From the NCBI GenBank assembly GCA_021464525.1, contig JADRCO010000700.1, forward strand, positions 1-27,958: 27,958 nt of DNA, given 5' to 3'. The notes under the pieces are model-generated. The model made no database searches. It was not told the origin of the DNA and worked only from the letters and a program-made list of their open reading frames with translations. This document shows, piece by piece, positions 11,680 to 20,781 of the stretch (positions are counted from its first letter, which is position 1; each line of letters begins with the position of its first letter). The stretch comes from Rhizophagus sp. LPA8_4_AMF. Its lineage: Eukaryota > Glomeromycota > Glomeromycetes > Glomerales > Glomeraceae. The position numbers and the translations under genes were made by a program.

Positions 11680-12322
11680 TTATTTTTTTGAATCGAATTT
11701 TAAATGTTTATATTCTCCATCTTTAAATTGCTTAGACCACTAATTATAAACAATAATTAGCAAAATAGATCATTTTTCATAAGAATAGAAGGATACTACC
11801 TTACCATCATTGAAGGAATCCATTGATTAGGTTCGTTATGTCGCCACTAAAAATAAATTAAATTAATTAATTTGTTGGTATTTAAAAAATAATTTTACAT
11901 GCTCACACTCTAAAAATGATTAGACTGATTCTGTAAAACACTTACCTCTCTCTGTGCAGAAATTTTCCAAACGAACCCCACAATGGCAACAATACCTGCC
12001 GTGATTATAGTAGTATTACTTTTCCAATTAGCTGGTCGACTCCACCACCCACCAGCTATAAAATAAAATAACTTAATAAATGTTCTGTTAAATTATTAGA
12101 GCGACTTTCTCAAATACCTGGAGACCTAATATTAAGATAACGGAATATGTTAAATCAAGGCGTATCATAAAATACTGATTATAATAGACTTACCAAACTT
12201 CTTTAGGGTAAGGATATCGCTTGACTGCACCCTAAAAGCATAAAATGAATTAAAGAAATTACATTAGTTTAAGACGATAATTGAAATAAAATAAAATATT
12301 CTCGGAAACGAAATTATACCAT
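11680..12322 (-). CDS. Unrecognised 86-residue single-pass membrane protein with 8-nt microexon
   Basis: Six coding exons: 12322-12320 (ATG only), 12231-12194, 12125-12118 (8 nt), 12055-11946, 11846-11805 and 11739-11680. All introns are GT...AG and the frame closes to 86 residues. The start is MGAVKRYPYPKEVWSPAGGWW, followed by SRPANW. One hydrophobic segment (TTIITAGIVAIVGFVW, about residues 34-49) is followed by basic and aromatic stretches, SAQREWRHNEP and WIPSMMWSKQF. The small size, single membrane span and Trp-rich flanks suggest a mitochondrial inner-membrane accessory protein, but I cannot name the family. The model rests on splice logic and on the continuity of VWSPAGGWW across the microexon. 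The gene converges on the P5B ATPase (95 bp between stops) and is divergent from eL33. Confidence 0.72.
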
Positions 12323-12516
12323 ACTATTTATTAAAAGAAAATCAGTTAACGAATAAATATAACAAATTGATAAGTGATAAGTAAAATATCCTAAAATGAT
12401 TTGATTGGTTATTAGTTTTTATGATCAGATCTAGCAAAATGATTGGGCGAAAATATTATGTATGAAAGGAAAAAAAAAACTTGATATTTTCCTTCTCTTC
12501 CAAAATTTACTCTAAA
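12323..12516. promoter_or_regulatory. Bidirectional promoter, small membrane protein / eL33
   Basis: These 194 bp separate the two start codons. The half next to eL33 holds a poly-A run (12471-12479) followed by a short TC-rich stretch (CCTTCTCTTCC) about 20 bp before the ATG. Pyrimidine-rich leaders are common just upstream of fungal ribosomal protein genes. Confidence 0.45.
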
Positions 12517-13232
12517 ATGGCTGGCCAACCAGTACGGTATGTAATTTATACAATATAATTATAAAAAATACTAGATAACTTGAATTTGTAATATCTTAAA
12601 ACAAGTCATTTGATTTTATAATATATTTTAGCTGAATGGATATTTTTGATATTTGATTTATTAATCAAATACTAACAAGTAGTTAAATTAATAGTCTTTA
12701 TTCCAAAGGTCGTGTTCTCGGATACAAGCGCTCAAAGACTAATCAATCCCCAAATACATCTTTAGTCAAAATTGAAGGTGTAACAACAAAGGCAGATACA
12801 CAATTTTACCTTGGTAAACGTGTTGCTTATGTATATCGGGCTAAGCGGGAGGTAATTAATTTGTGTATATAAAATATATACAAATTTTTTTCTTATCGAC
12901 TTTATCAACATGATAATTTTTAGAAAAATGGAAGCAAGATTCGTGTCATATGGGGTCGCATAGCTAGGTAACAACCTTTTAATCATTTTTTCCAAAATAA
13001 TAAATATATTTGAATTTAAATTATTTATCGAATTATGACAGGCCTCATGGTAATGGCGGTGTTGTGAAAGCTAAGTTCAGAAAAAATTTACCCCCAAAGA
13101 TTTTTGGTGCTTCCGTACGCATTGTAAGTAACTTCAAATTTAAAAAATAATTTTCATATTTATTAAATTAAATCTTCATACTAATCGCATTATTTTGTTG
13201 AAATTTAGATGTTATATCCATCACAAATTTAA
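12517..13232 (+). CDS. RPL33: 60S ribosomal protein eL33 (RPL33/RPL35A)
   Basis: Five exons: 12517-12536, 12695-12851, 12924-12967, 13042-13123 and 13209-13232, giving 108 residues, the usual size. The protein is a structural component of the large ribosomal subunit. Family landmarks are [73 protein letters not shown] and the terminal VRIMLYPSQI. The short first exon (20 nt) followed by a longer intron is a common layout for fungal ribosomal protein genes. Intron 1 contains a consensus TACTAAC branch site at 12670-12676. The last exon encodes only seven residues and the stop. The gene converges on the MATH-BTB gene, with 138 bp between stops. Confidence 0.97.
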
Positions 13233-13370
13233 ATTAATGGAATCTTCTTAAAAATAGTTTTTTTTTTAATGAAATAATAACGTTTTTTTGCAAAGTTTGA
13301 ATCTATTAATATAAAAATATTAAAAAGATAAAAAAATTAGATTTCAAGTGATTCTTTTATTATAAATATT

Positions 13371-15081
13371 TTATTCTCTTTCGTCAGCAATCTTTAATTT
13401 TTTGAAAAGATCTTTAGCAATTTCACTAAAGCCCGTGTAATTTTCGGGATGTTCCATAACCTTATTAAAACCTTCAGTATCTCTAACTGTTGCAAAATGT
13501 TTTAATATATAATCCATACAAACTTTTTTTAGATCTAACCATTGATGACCCAAACTAAATAATACTTCAGCAACGTTAGATATCGCCAATTCTTTGTAAA
13601 TTCGTGCTAATGTACGTTGTCTTAAATCAGTGATCTGATATTTATCGGCTAGACGAAAAAGATGTACAAGAGACGTCACTTTAGACGTTCCTACAGGCTC
13701 GGAGAGTGTGATTTCATTAGTATATAAATAGTGAAGCAAAGCATAAAATGTTGGTACATCGCAATCTGTAATGTTGACAACATGATAGAAACCAGGAGGT
13801 AAATCTTGGGGAAACTCTTCGTCATCAACTTCAGCTTCTGGTCCACTGTTTTTAGATATACCTGATGATGAAATTCGATCTTCTTGTTGAGTAACTTGTT
13901 TTTCAATGACATTTTCTTGAGTACCTCTTTTTGATTTAACAGTTGCCTCTGGGATTTCATGATCATTTCTGTTATTTACTTGCCCATTACTATCACCAAT
14001 CTTAATATTTTTGTCAACAATCTTGTAATTTCCATCACCATCATTATTAGGTGTAATAGAAGATGTAGCTATTAGAGAAGTTGATGTCCCATTTTCTGTA
14101 TGAGTTGATCGTTGCTTTTTAGTAATCCTTTGCTCTTCATCTTTAATCTCAACTTGTTTTGTTTTGTCTAAATCTTCTATATCTTGTCCAGAACTTTCAA
14201 TATCCATATTTCGTTCAACTAATTTTCCATTTCCTGTAGAATCACGAAGTCGTTTTCTTAAACGTCCACACTCTGCAACAGATATCATGCGGGACTCAAC
14301 ATATCCACTAGCAAACATGGCTTTAAAATATTCACTTCTCCCACAAACAATTTCTTTATTTGCGCAGAGAATTTCTCCTTGAACCTGAAATAAAACATCT
14401 GCCATCCTCGGATTATTAACAACGGTACCCCATGAGTATACTAGTGATTCTGGGGGAGCACAATTATTATCATTCCATAGAACATAATTCTCAGTAAAAG
14501 GAACGTTTAAAAATTCGATTCCTAGAACTAATTTGGTAGATGGAATCATGGAACGTTTAACAAAAAATTCACGCCCTAAACAATTTTAATCACATTCAGT
14601 CAATAAAATTGATGGATAAAAAAAGATCAATTTATAAAATGCCGTACCTCTATAAGAACACCTAATAGAAAATTTTCTGAGATTTTTGTTAGTATAATAA
14701 ATTGTACTCCCTATACGAGTTCGTGTTCTGGGATCAGCAAGATAAACTGTCGCAGTTGTCAACATTCGTTCTCGCCATGGCTCAACCGTTTTAATTTCGT
14801 TGGCATTAGGAATAACGCAAAGATATAAAGATAAATATTCTTCACCATCTTTAAGAGTATCAGCCTAGCACCGTAAAAGAAAATTAACAGTAAATCCTCA
14901 AATAAAACTTTAAAATAGAAGAGAAAAAAAAATATATATATATAATCACTGGCTGTATCCAAAGTTGCCATAAGTGCTGGTCACTTCCTGAAGAAAAGAT
15001 AGGGCTATATATTGCCTTATTCAGTTGAGCTAAACCATCGAACGCAAATTCATAAGTTGCACTAGTAGTATTTTCACTCAT
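13371..15081 (-). CDS. MATH-BTB domain protein with long insertion in the BTB fold
   Basis: Three exons: 15081-14950, 14864-14648 and 14575-13371, giving 517 residues. The N-terminal part (about residues 8-145) looks like a MATH domain: HLWQLWIQP, DGEEYLSLYLCV, YYTNKNLRKFSI. The BTB/POZ domain starts at about 175 with MADVLFQVQGEILCANKEIV and SEYFKAMFASGYVES (to about 210). It then breaks off into about 165 charged, Asn/Ser/Glu/Lys-rich residues with likely nuclear-type basic clusters (RKRLR, TKKQR). It resumes with ITDCDVPTFYALLHYLYTNEI and a helical BACK-like tail (FRLADKYQITDLR...). MATH-BTB proteins usually recruit substrates to Cullin-3 ubiquitin ligases; that role here is inferred. The MATH assignment is weaker than the BTB one. 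Confidence 0.85.
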
Positions 15082-15180
15082 TGGGTATCGTTGATAAGTC
15101 GATAAGTGAAGTCGTCGAAGTTGTCGCGAGCAATAAAATTAACAATGAATTTCTTTTATTGGTTTATATTACATTTCTCG

Positions 15181-15190
15181 ATCACGTGAC
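15181..15190. promoter_or_regulatory. E-box-like site ATCACGTGAC upstream of MATH-BTB gene
   Basis: CACGTG core about 100 bp upstream of the MATH-BTB start codon. The same ten bases recur upstream of MOZART1 at 19748-19757. CACGTG is bound by fungal bHLH factors such as Cbf1; function here is inferred. Confidence 0.4.
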
Positions 15191-17048
15191 TTTTATACTC
15201 TGATAATCGAAGTTGTTTTTTTATCTAGTGGCACGTAATACGATTTGGTTAGTATAGTTAGTGCAGTTAAAAAAGTATCGTAATTTTTTAAACCTATCAC
15301 CCTCTGGTTTCGATTCACATTTACAGGTTCACAGAAATTTGCTTATAGTTCTTGAGGAACTTATAATTATTACTCTCGCACCGTAAAATTATAAATACAT
15401 CGATCTGGTATTTAATACTTTACCATAGTAACAGATTATTCAGCCCTTAATGAATGGTTATTAAATGCTTATTTAAAAATAGCTAATTGTCATTAAAAAA
15501 TTAGTGAACATGTAAATCATTAGCAATCAACCTTGAAATTCTGGTATAATCCGTATTTTAATGCTACTAGTTTTCGACCAAGAAAAAAACTGTACTAAGA
15601 AGAAACATCCGAAGAAAGTTCAACCATCAAATTTCAATCATTTGCAAACATTTTGAATTTCACCTAAATCATAAAGTTGATGGAGGGAAGAGCTTACGGA
15701 ACATTATCAGCTGATATTGATATACTGTCATTCTGTTTTATATTCATATATTAGTTAACTGACTAGATAATTGTAAGCGGAGATGCTGTTGAGCCAAAGA
15801 CAAAGAGGTTCATATTTTATAATTTATAAAATATATTTTTTTTATATATTGTATCTTTATTATATTGATTGACATTTATATTATTTAGATTCCAAATTTG
15901 CAAAATCAAATCATTCATAAGTACAATTAGTAGTTTTAGTACTGGCTAAAATATCAAGTTTTTTACAGAAATAACTCATGAATACTTGGTGATATTTGAC
16001 CAAAATGTATAACTACCAGAATTAAGAATTTTAAGCTGTATATGTAATTAATATACTCCAGATCTAAAAGGGTAGTGTTATACTGTATATATACTGTATA
16101 TACTGTATAAATTGAAAAAAAAATCTTTTGCCCTTCGGATGTTGCAAAACTTTCATTCAGCTATGATTGTCCATCATCTTACCAAGTATTACTGGGACTT
16201 CGTCTGTCTTACTTCACAATGTTGTGAGTTATAAAAAGTTTTGGGATTTTTATTATTAAATTTAATATTTTGTTTAATCAATAATTTTTTTTTAACTCGT
16301 GATTTTATTATCCAGAACAGTAAATCTTAAAGAAACAAGTTAATAATATTAGTCTATTTCTGATGAGAAAAATGTAAAAACGTTGAAGAAGAGTTAAAAA
16401 AAATTTAATAAAGTTTTATAGTTTTATAAACGAAGCAATCTTGTAAATAATGTTTTGTTTAGAATATCTTTCAATTTTAGGTGATAATAAATGATTTTGA
16501 TAATATCTCCTAATTTAATTACTTTTTTGTTTAGATTATAAGTTCTGATTAGTGATTATATAATTAATCTTAACATATTACATAAATGGATAAACAAGCA
16601 AAGATATATTAATGAAATCAAATAATTTTATCGATGATGTTAGTAACACATATATTAAATAAGAGTTAGCAAATTGGATATTCTTATTTACACACAGTAT
16701 GTACAGTATGTGAGTGGATACTAATGATCAAAAACTACCGTTCTTTAATTTATGAAGTTAACAACTTGGTCCGTAACAACTATATCTAAGACTAGGTAGT
16801 TGGCCGATCATTTCTAATTACACGTGATTATATTAATAACAAAATACAAATATTACTAGAATAATTCAAAGCATGATATTCAACAAGATGAATACAAAAC
16901 AAAATAATGGAAAACTTTTTATAATGCTTTAATTAACCGTATTATAATTAACCTTATTTTAATGTTTGAGGAGATGCCATTGTAACCATTGTTCCTGGGC
17001 ATCTAATTCATTTATTCATTTATCGAACACAGATCGGATGATCATGTT

Positions 17049-17053
<5 letters not shown>

Positions 17054-17082
<29 letters not shown>

Positions 17083-17137
17083 CACTCAAATCTGTTTTTT
17101 TTTTTTTAAATTTTTTTTTTTTTTTTTTTTTTTTTTT
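17054..17137. repeat. Three long poly-T tracts upstream of F-box gene
   Basis: T runs of 29 (17054-17082), 13 (17095-17107) and 27 (17111-17137) bases, separated by a few bases each, end about 60 bp before the F-box start codon. Poly(dA:dT) tracts exclude nucleosomes in fungal promoters. Exact lengths are prone to assembly and sequencing error. Confidence 0.85.
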
Positions 17138-17197
17138 ATTAAATGGACCTAAGTGAACATCTTTTCTTTTTCATAAAAATTTCATTAAATAGTTAAA

Positions 17198-18841
17198 ATG
17201 GGGAAAAATTTCTCAAGTTTAAAACAGTCCCAGTCATCAAAACCTTCAATTGTTTTTGAACATAATTTTTCTTTAAATACAAGTATAGCAACTAGTTTAT
17301 CACCTGAATGTCTACAAATAATCTTTGAATATCTTGAAAAAGAGTCACTTTATTCGTGTCTTTTAGTCAATCGAAGTTGGAGTAAAGTTTTAATTCCTAT
17401 TTTATGGAAAAATCCTTTTAAACTTTCAAATGACTTGTCACTTGAATCTTCAAAAATAATACAAATTTATCTTACGTGTCTTGATCGAAAGTCAAAACAA
17501 TATCTTTATAATAATGGGGTTATATTACCGAACAATCTTTTATCTTCACCTTCATTAATGTTTGATTATCCATCATTCTTGAAAGAATTAAAATTTTCGG
17601 ATTTATATAATGGAGTTTCTTGTTGGTTTTCTAATATTATAGGAAATCTTTCAGATGAACAACAAACATCATTTCTAAAAATTTTAATTACAGAACAATT
17701 ACTTAAATTATTCATGAATCAATGTTCTACATTTGAATTACTCTCATTATCAGATATACCTTATGAAACAACCATGCCTTTATTACCATTTTTAACAGGT
17801 AATGATACATGTTTTTCTCGGTTAAAAACATTTCATTGTGTTAGTAAACATAAAAATAAAAGTGATATTTTTCGAGCAATATCTCAAGTATCAGAATTTA
17901 TTGAAATATTAGAAGTTGGAGGGGTTGATCATGATATGGAAGTTAAGGCATTAGGAGTTTTAATTAGAGCACAAAAAAGATTAAAAAGTTTTAAATATAC
18001 ATGGGATCATCAAACAAAATTACAAATTGTATTATCAGAAACTCTTTTTACACTTAAATCTCAAGCAAAATCATTAAGATCAATACAATTTGAATATTGT
18101 AATTTTCAACATTGTGAATCTATGGAATCTTTAATAGCACTTGAAAATTTAGAATATTTACAATTTATACATTGTATATATATAGGTGATAAAATGAAAT
18201 CTTTATCTTTAGCAAATTTTTCAAATTTAAAATATCTTGGATTTTATACTAATTATATAGAATCACCCCGTTGTTGGGTATGTCCTGATGATATAGCAGC
18301 ATTAATCGAAAATTGTCATAATAGTTTAGAACAAGTTATGTTGCCAAGAACTGGAAGTTGTACAGTATCATCTAATAAATTAGTAAAAGCTCTTAGATTA
18401 TGTAGAAAGATTAAAGATTTAAAAGTACAAATGGGGGAAGGAGATGCTGAAGAATTCTTGGAATTTTTAAAAAATAATGATAGATTAGAAAAAGCAACAT
18501 TAATTTGTTATGGGGATTCAAATATTGAATATTTGTTTACAAAAACTATAAGACAATGGCCAGATACTTTATCAACATTAAATTTAAGAGGACAATGGAT
18601 TATTTCTCCCGAATATTTAAAAACATTCTTAAAAGAATGTAAATCTTCAGTAAAACAATTAGATTTACATTCTTCTCATATAACAGATGATCATGTTAGA
18701 GCTGTAATTGAATATATTAAAGAAATGAGAGATGCGAAAAAAACTCCATTAAATAGTTGTTTAATATCTGGTGATCAAATATCTGAAGAAGGAAGAAGGA
18801 AAGCAAGAAATTTTGTAAATTTGACAGGAATTTTTCTTTGA
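17198..18841 (+). CDS. F-box protein with leucine-rich-repeat-like C-terminal region
   Basis: Single uninterrupted frame of 547 residues, unlike the intron-rich neighbours. The F-box lies at about residues 33-77 (LSPECLQIIFEYLEKESLY, then CLLVNRSWSKVLIPILWKNP), with the Leu-Pro-like opening, the conserved VNRSW and the terminal LW. The rest is degenerate LRR-like, with repeated L..L.L patterns such as LENLEYLQFIHCIYIGDKM, FSNLKYLGFYTNY and VKQLDLHSSHITDDHV. F-box proteins bind Skp1 through the F-box and bring substrates to SCF ubiquitin ligases through the C-terminal repeats. This intronless form with a short N-terminus is typical of the large F-box families of Glomeromycotina. The start was chosen because it is the first ATG after the poly-T tracts and the F-box follows soon after. 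It converges on MOZART1, with 186 bp between stops. Confidence 0.9.
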   Translation: MGKNFSSLKQSQSSKPSIVFEHNFSLNTSIATSLSPECLQIIFEYLEKESLYSCLLVNRSWSKVLIPILWKNPFKLSNDLSLESSKIIQIYLTCLDRKSKQYLYNNGVILPNNLLSSPSLMFDYPSFLKELKFSDLYNGVSCWFSNIIGNLSDEQQTSFLKILITEQLLKLFMNQCSTFELLSLSDIPYETTMPLLPFLTGNDTCFSRLKTFHCVSKHKNKSDIFRAISQVSEFIEILEVGGVDHDMEVKALGVLIRAQKRLKSFKYTWDHQTKLQIVLSETLFTLKSQAKSLRSIQFEYCNFQHCESMESLIALENLEYLQFIHCIYIGDKMKSLSLANFSNLKYLGFYTNYIESPRCWVCPDDIAALIENCHNSLEQVMLPRTGSCTVSSNKLVKALRLCRKIKDLKVQMGEGDAEEFLEFLKNNDRLEKATLICYGDSNIEYLFTKTIRQWPDTLSTLNLRGQWIISPEYLKTFLKECKSSVKQLDLHSSHITDDHVRAVIEYIKEMRDAKKTPLNSCLISGDQISEEGRRKARNFVNLTGIFL

Positions 18842-19027
18842 TAACATATTACAACATATAAAAATTTTATTACCTTCTCATCAAATTTTTTAACCAATAT
18901 TAAAAAAAAAATTTATAATTCTATTTAATAAGAATTCTAGACGCGTAAAAAAAAAGATCCAAAATAGAGTAGATGTGACATGACACGCATGACACGTAAA
19001 TTTACATATCAATAATAAAGGATCTAA

Positions 19028-19686
19028 TTAACTTTTAGTAATTGTCGAATTTGATCCAACAATACTTCCGGTACCAGAACCTCCACTATTATTATTATTA
19101 TTATTATTACTTGTTCCTCCTGATGTTGAGTTATCGAAAGACTAAAAAAAAAAATTATGTATACAAATATTATTATTTTTTTTAAAAAAAAATAAATAAA
19201 TAAATAAAATAAAATAAAATTATTTATAAGCTTACGCTTCGGACAATCAATAAAATAAATAAAATACCTTTAATGAAACACTTTCTCTTCGGAGCTCCTT
19301 TATTACTGCCTAAAAAATAATTAATAAATAATAAAATAAGATTTTTATTTTCATTCACAGACGAAAAAAAAACACATATATTAATTAACTTATCAACTAT
19401 TTGGTTATCATAATATTTCTAACTAATTCAAATATACTCACAGCTAAAGCTTCGGGATTTACACCGTTTTCACATAAATTCAAGCATAATGAAAGTGTAT
19501 CCCGATCCAAACCAGTATTGAGTAATGTAGATATTTCATAAAGTACTTTTAATATCATTAATTAGTCATACTTTATACAGAAAAAGGAAAAAAAATGTTT
19601 ATAATTATAAATATTATAAAGTTATTACAAAATAAAAACATACTATCCAAAGTTTCTATAGCTTCTTGAATTTTAGGATCTTCCAT
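19028..19686 (-). CDS. mzt1: Mitotic-spindle organizing protein 1 (MOZART1)
   Basis: Four exons: 19686-19644, 19545-19442, 19309-19268 and 19141-19028, giving 100 residues. MOZART1 is a small helical protein that binds the N-termini of gamma-tubulin complex proteins and is needed for gamma-tubulin ring recruitment to spindle poles. The family core is clear: [19 protein letters not shown], then [19 protein letters not shown] and [18 protein letters not shown]. After the core comes a 37-residue low-complexity tail in the last exon, [19 protein letters not shown] then [10 protein letters not shown], partly encoded by an (ATT)7 microsatellite. Total length is a little above the usual 70-85 because of this tail. 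The start codon gives MEDPKIQEA, directly leading into helix 1. The upstream region carries an E-box at 19750-19755. Confidence 0.93.
19088..19108. repeat. (ATT)7 trinucleotide microsatellite inside mzt1
   Basis: Seven perfect ATT units on the + strand read as seven AAT (Asn) codons in the last exon of mzt1. The repeat is in frame, so length changes would only alter the poly-Asn run in the tail. Confidence 0.95.
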
Positions 19687-19747
19687 GATTAATGATTAAT
19701 GTTTTTTTTTTTCATGATGTAAACAGCGATATATAAAGTATGCAATT

Positions 19748-19757
19748 ATCACGTGAC
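19748..19757. promoter_or_regulatory. E-box-like site ATCACGTGAC upstream of mzt1
   Basis: CACGTG core about 65 bp upstream of the mzt1 start codon, identical over ten bases to the site at 15181-15190. Likely a bHLH (Cbf1-type) site by motif only. Confidence 0.4.
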
Positions 19758-20765
19758 GTATACTATAACCCGTTAGACTTACGTATTTTATACTCATGTC
19801 ATACACGTCATACACGTTTAAATAAGTTAGAACCCGTTGAATTACTTGATTTTTTTTTTTTTTTTTTTTTTTTTATATTAAAAAAAAAAAAATTGTAACA
19901 ATTGAAAAATAATGATTGTCATAAAAAAAAAAAATTTTTTTTTTTGTGGATTTTCGGGTCAAAAAAAAACATTTGAGGCTTCAAATACAAAGATGGATAT
20001 AAAGTGAGAAAGTTATTCTACACAATATGTTATTATCAACTATTATGTTAAAAAATTATCGATATTTGACTTACGAATGCATCGTAAAATATCGAACACA
20101 ATACTTCATAAGTACAACAACAATACTGGAAAAAAAAGATAAAAGATGATAAATTTCGCCGTTTAGAATATTTTTACCGCAGCGATCTCGAGTTAAAAAG
20201 AATATTCAATATAAGCAGGGGGAAACGAGTGACATAAATGACATATGAAAATCCACACTAAAAATGGTAGTATTTTTTTTCTTTTTAATTTTTTTTCTTT
20301 CTTTTTCTTATTGTTAAAAAAGTTCAAATAACTTCTACATTTTTACGCGTACTTTGTTCGTATTACCATTTAAAGCATAGACACTTTGAAGCATAATGCA
20401 TAAGAGCAAAGCAATTGTATTTTGTGAGGCTGCAAGTAATCTGCATTCACTTCCCCCCACAATGGTTGCACAATGTTACATTAAATCAAATATTGCATAA
20501 TTTTAAAAAAAAATTTGAAAGCTTTGACAAGTAAGTAAACAGGTTTAACAGTTATACACAACATTATTCTTACCAAAAAGGATCTCACCTGTCTTTTTGA
20601 TGTCAAAACTAAAAACTGAATTTATCCATTGTAACATCAAATTCCCAGGTCAAAGATAAAGAAAAATTTGTGGTCTGTGTTATTAATTACAAATTTACAA
20701 TAAATAAATATTTTTAATTTTAATATCTATTTGAGGAAATACTTAAACAGTATATATTTATTCGC

Positions 20766-20781
20766 GTTCAACGCGTTGAAC
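20766..20781. repeat. 16-bp perfect palindrome
   Basis: GTTCAACGCGTTGAAC reads identically on both strands. It contains two CpGs in an otherwise AT-rich region and is followed closely by a run of seven C. It could be a dimeric transcription-factor site; no factor is assigned. Confidence 0.8.

Larger units (their letters stand above)
15082..17197. other. 2.1-kb divergent intergenic region, MATH-BTB / F-box
   Basis: No coding frame of convincing length is visible on either strand. The left end holds the MATH-BTB promoter with an E-box at 15183-15188. The middle is AT-rich unique-looking sequence with TACTGTATA-type short repeats (16081-16107) and a tandem ACAGTATGT pair (near 16696-16712). A second CACGTG lies at 16821-16826. 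The right end has three long poly-T tracts just before the F-box gene. No tRNA-like cloverleaf was seen. Confidence 0.55.

Noticed and set aside
15930-16025. Imperfect inverted repeat (CTGGCTAAAATATCAAGT and its partner)
   Set aside because: Many mismatches and no clear ends; not distinguishable from chance.
16081-16107. TACTGTATA tandem as a candidate regulatory array
   Set aside because: Only about three short A/T-dominated units; likely simple-sequence drift.
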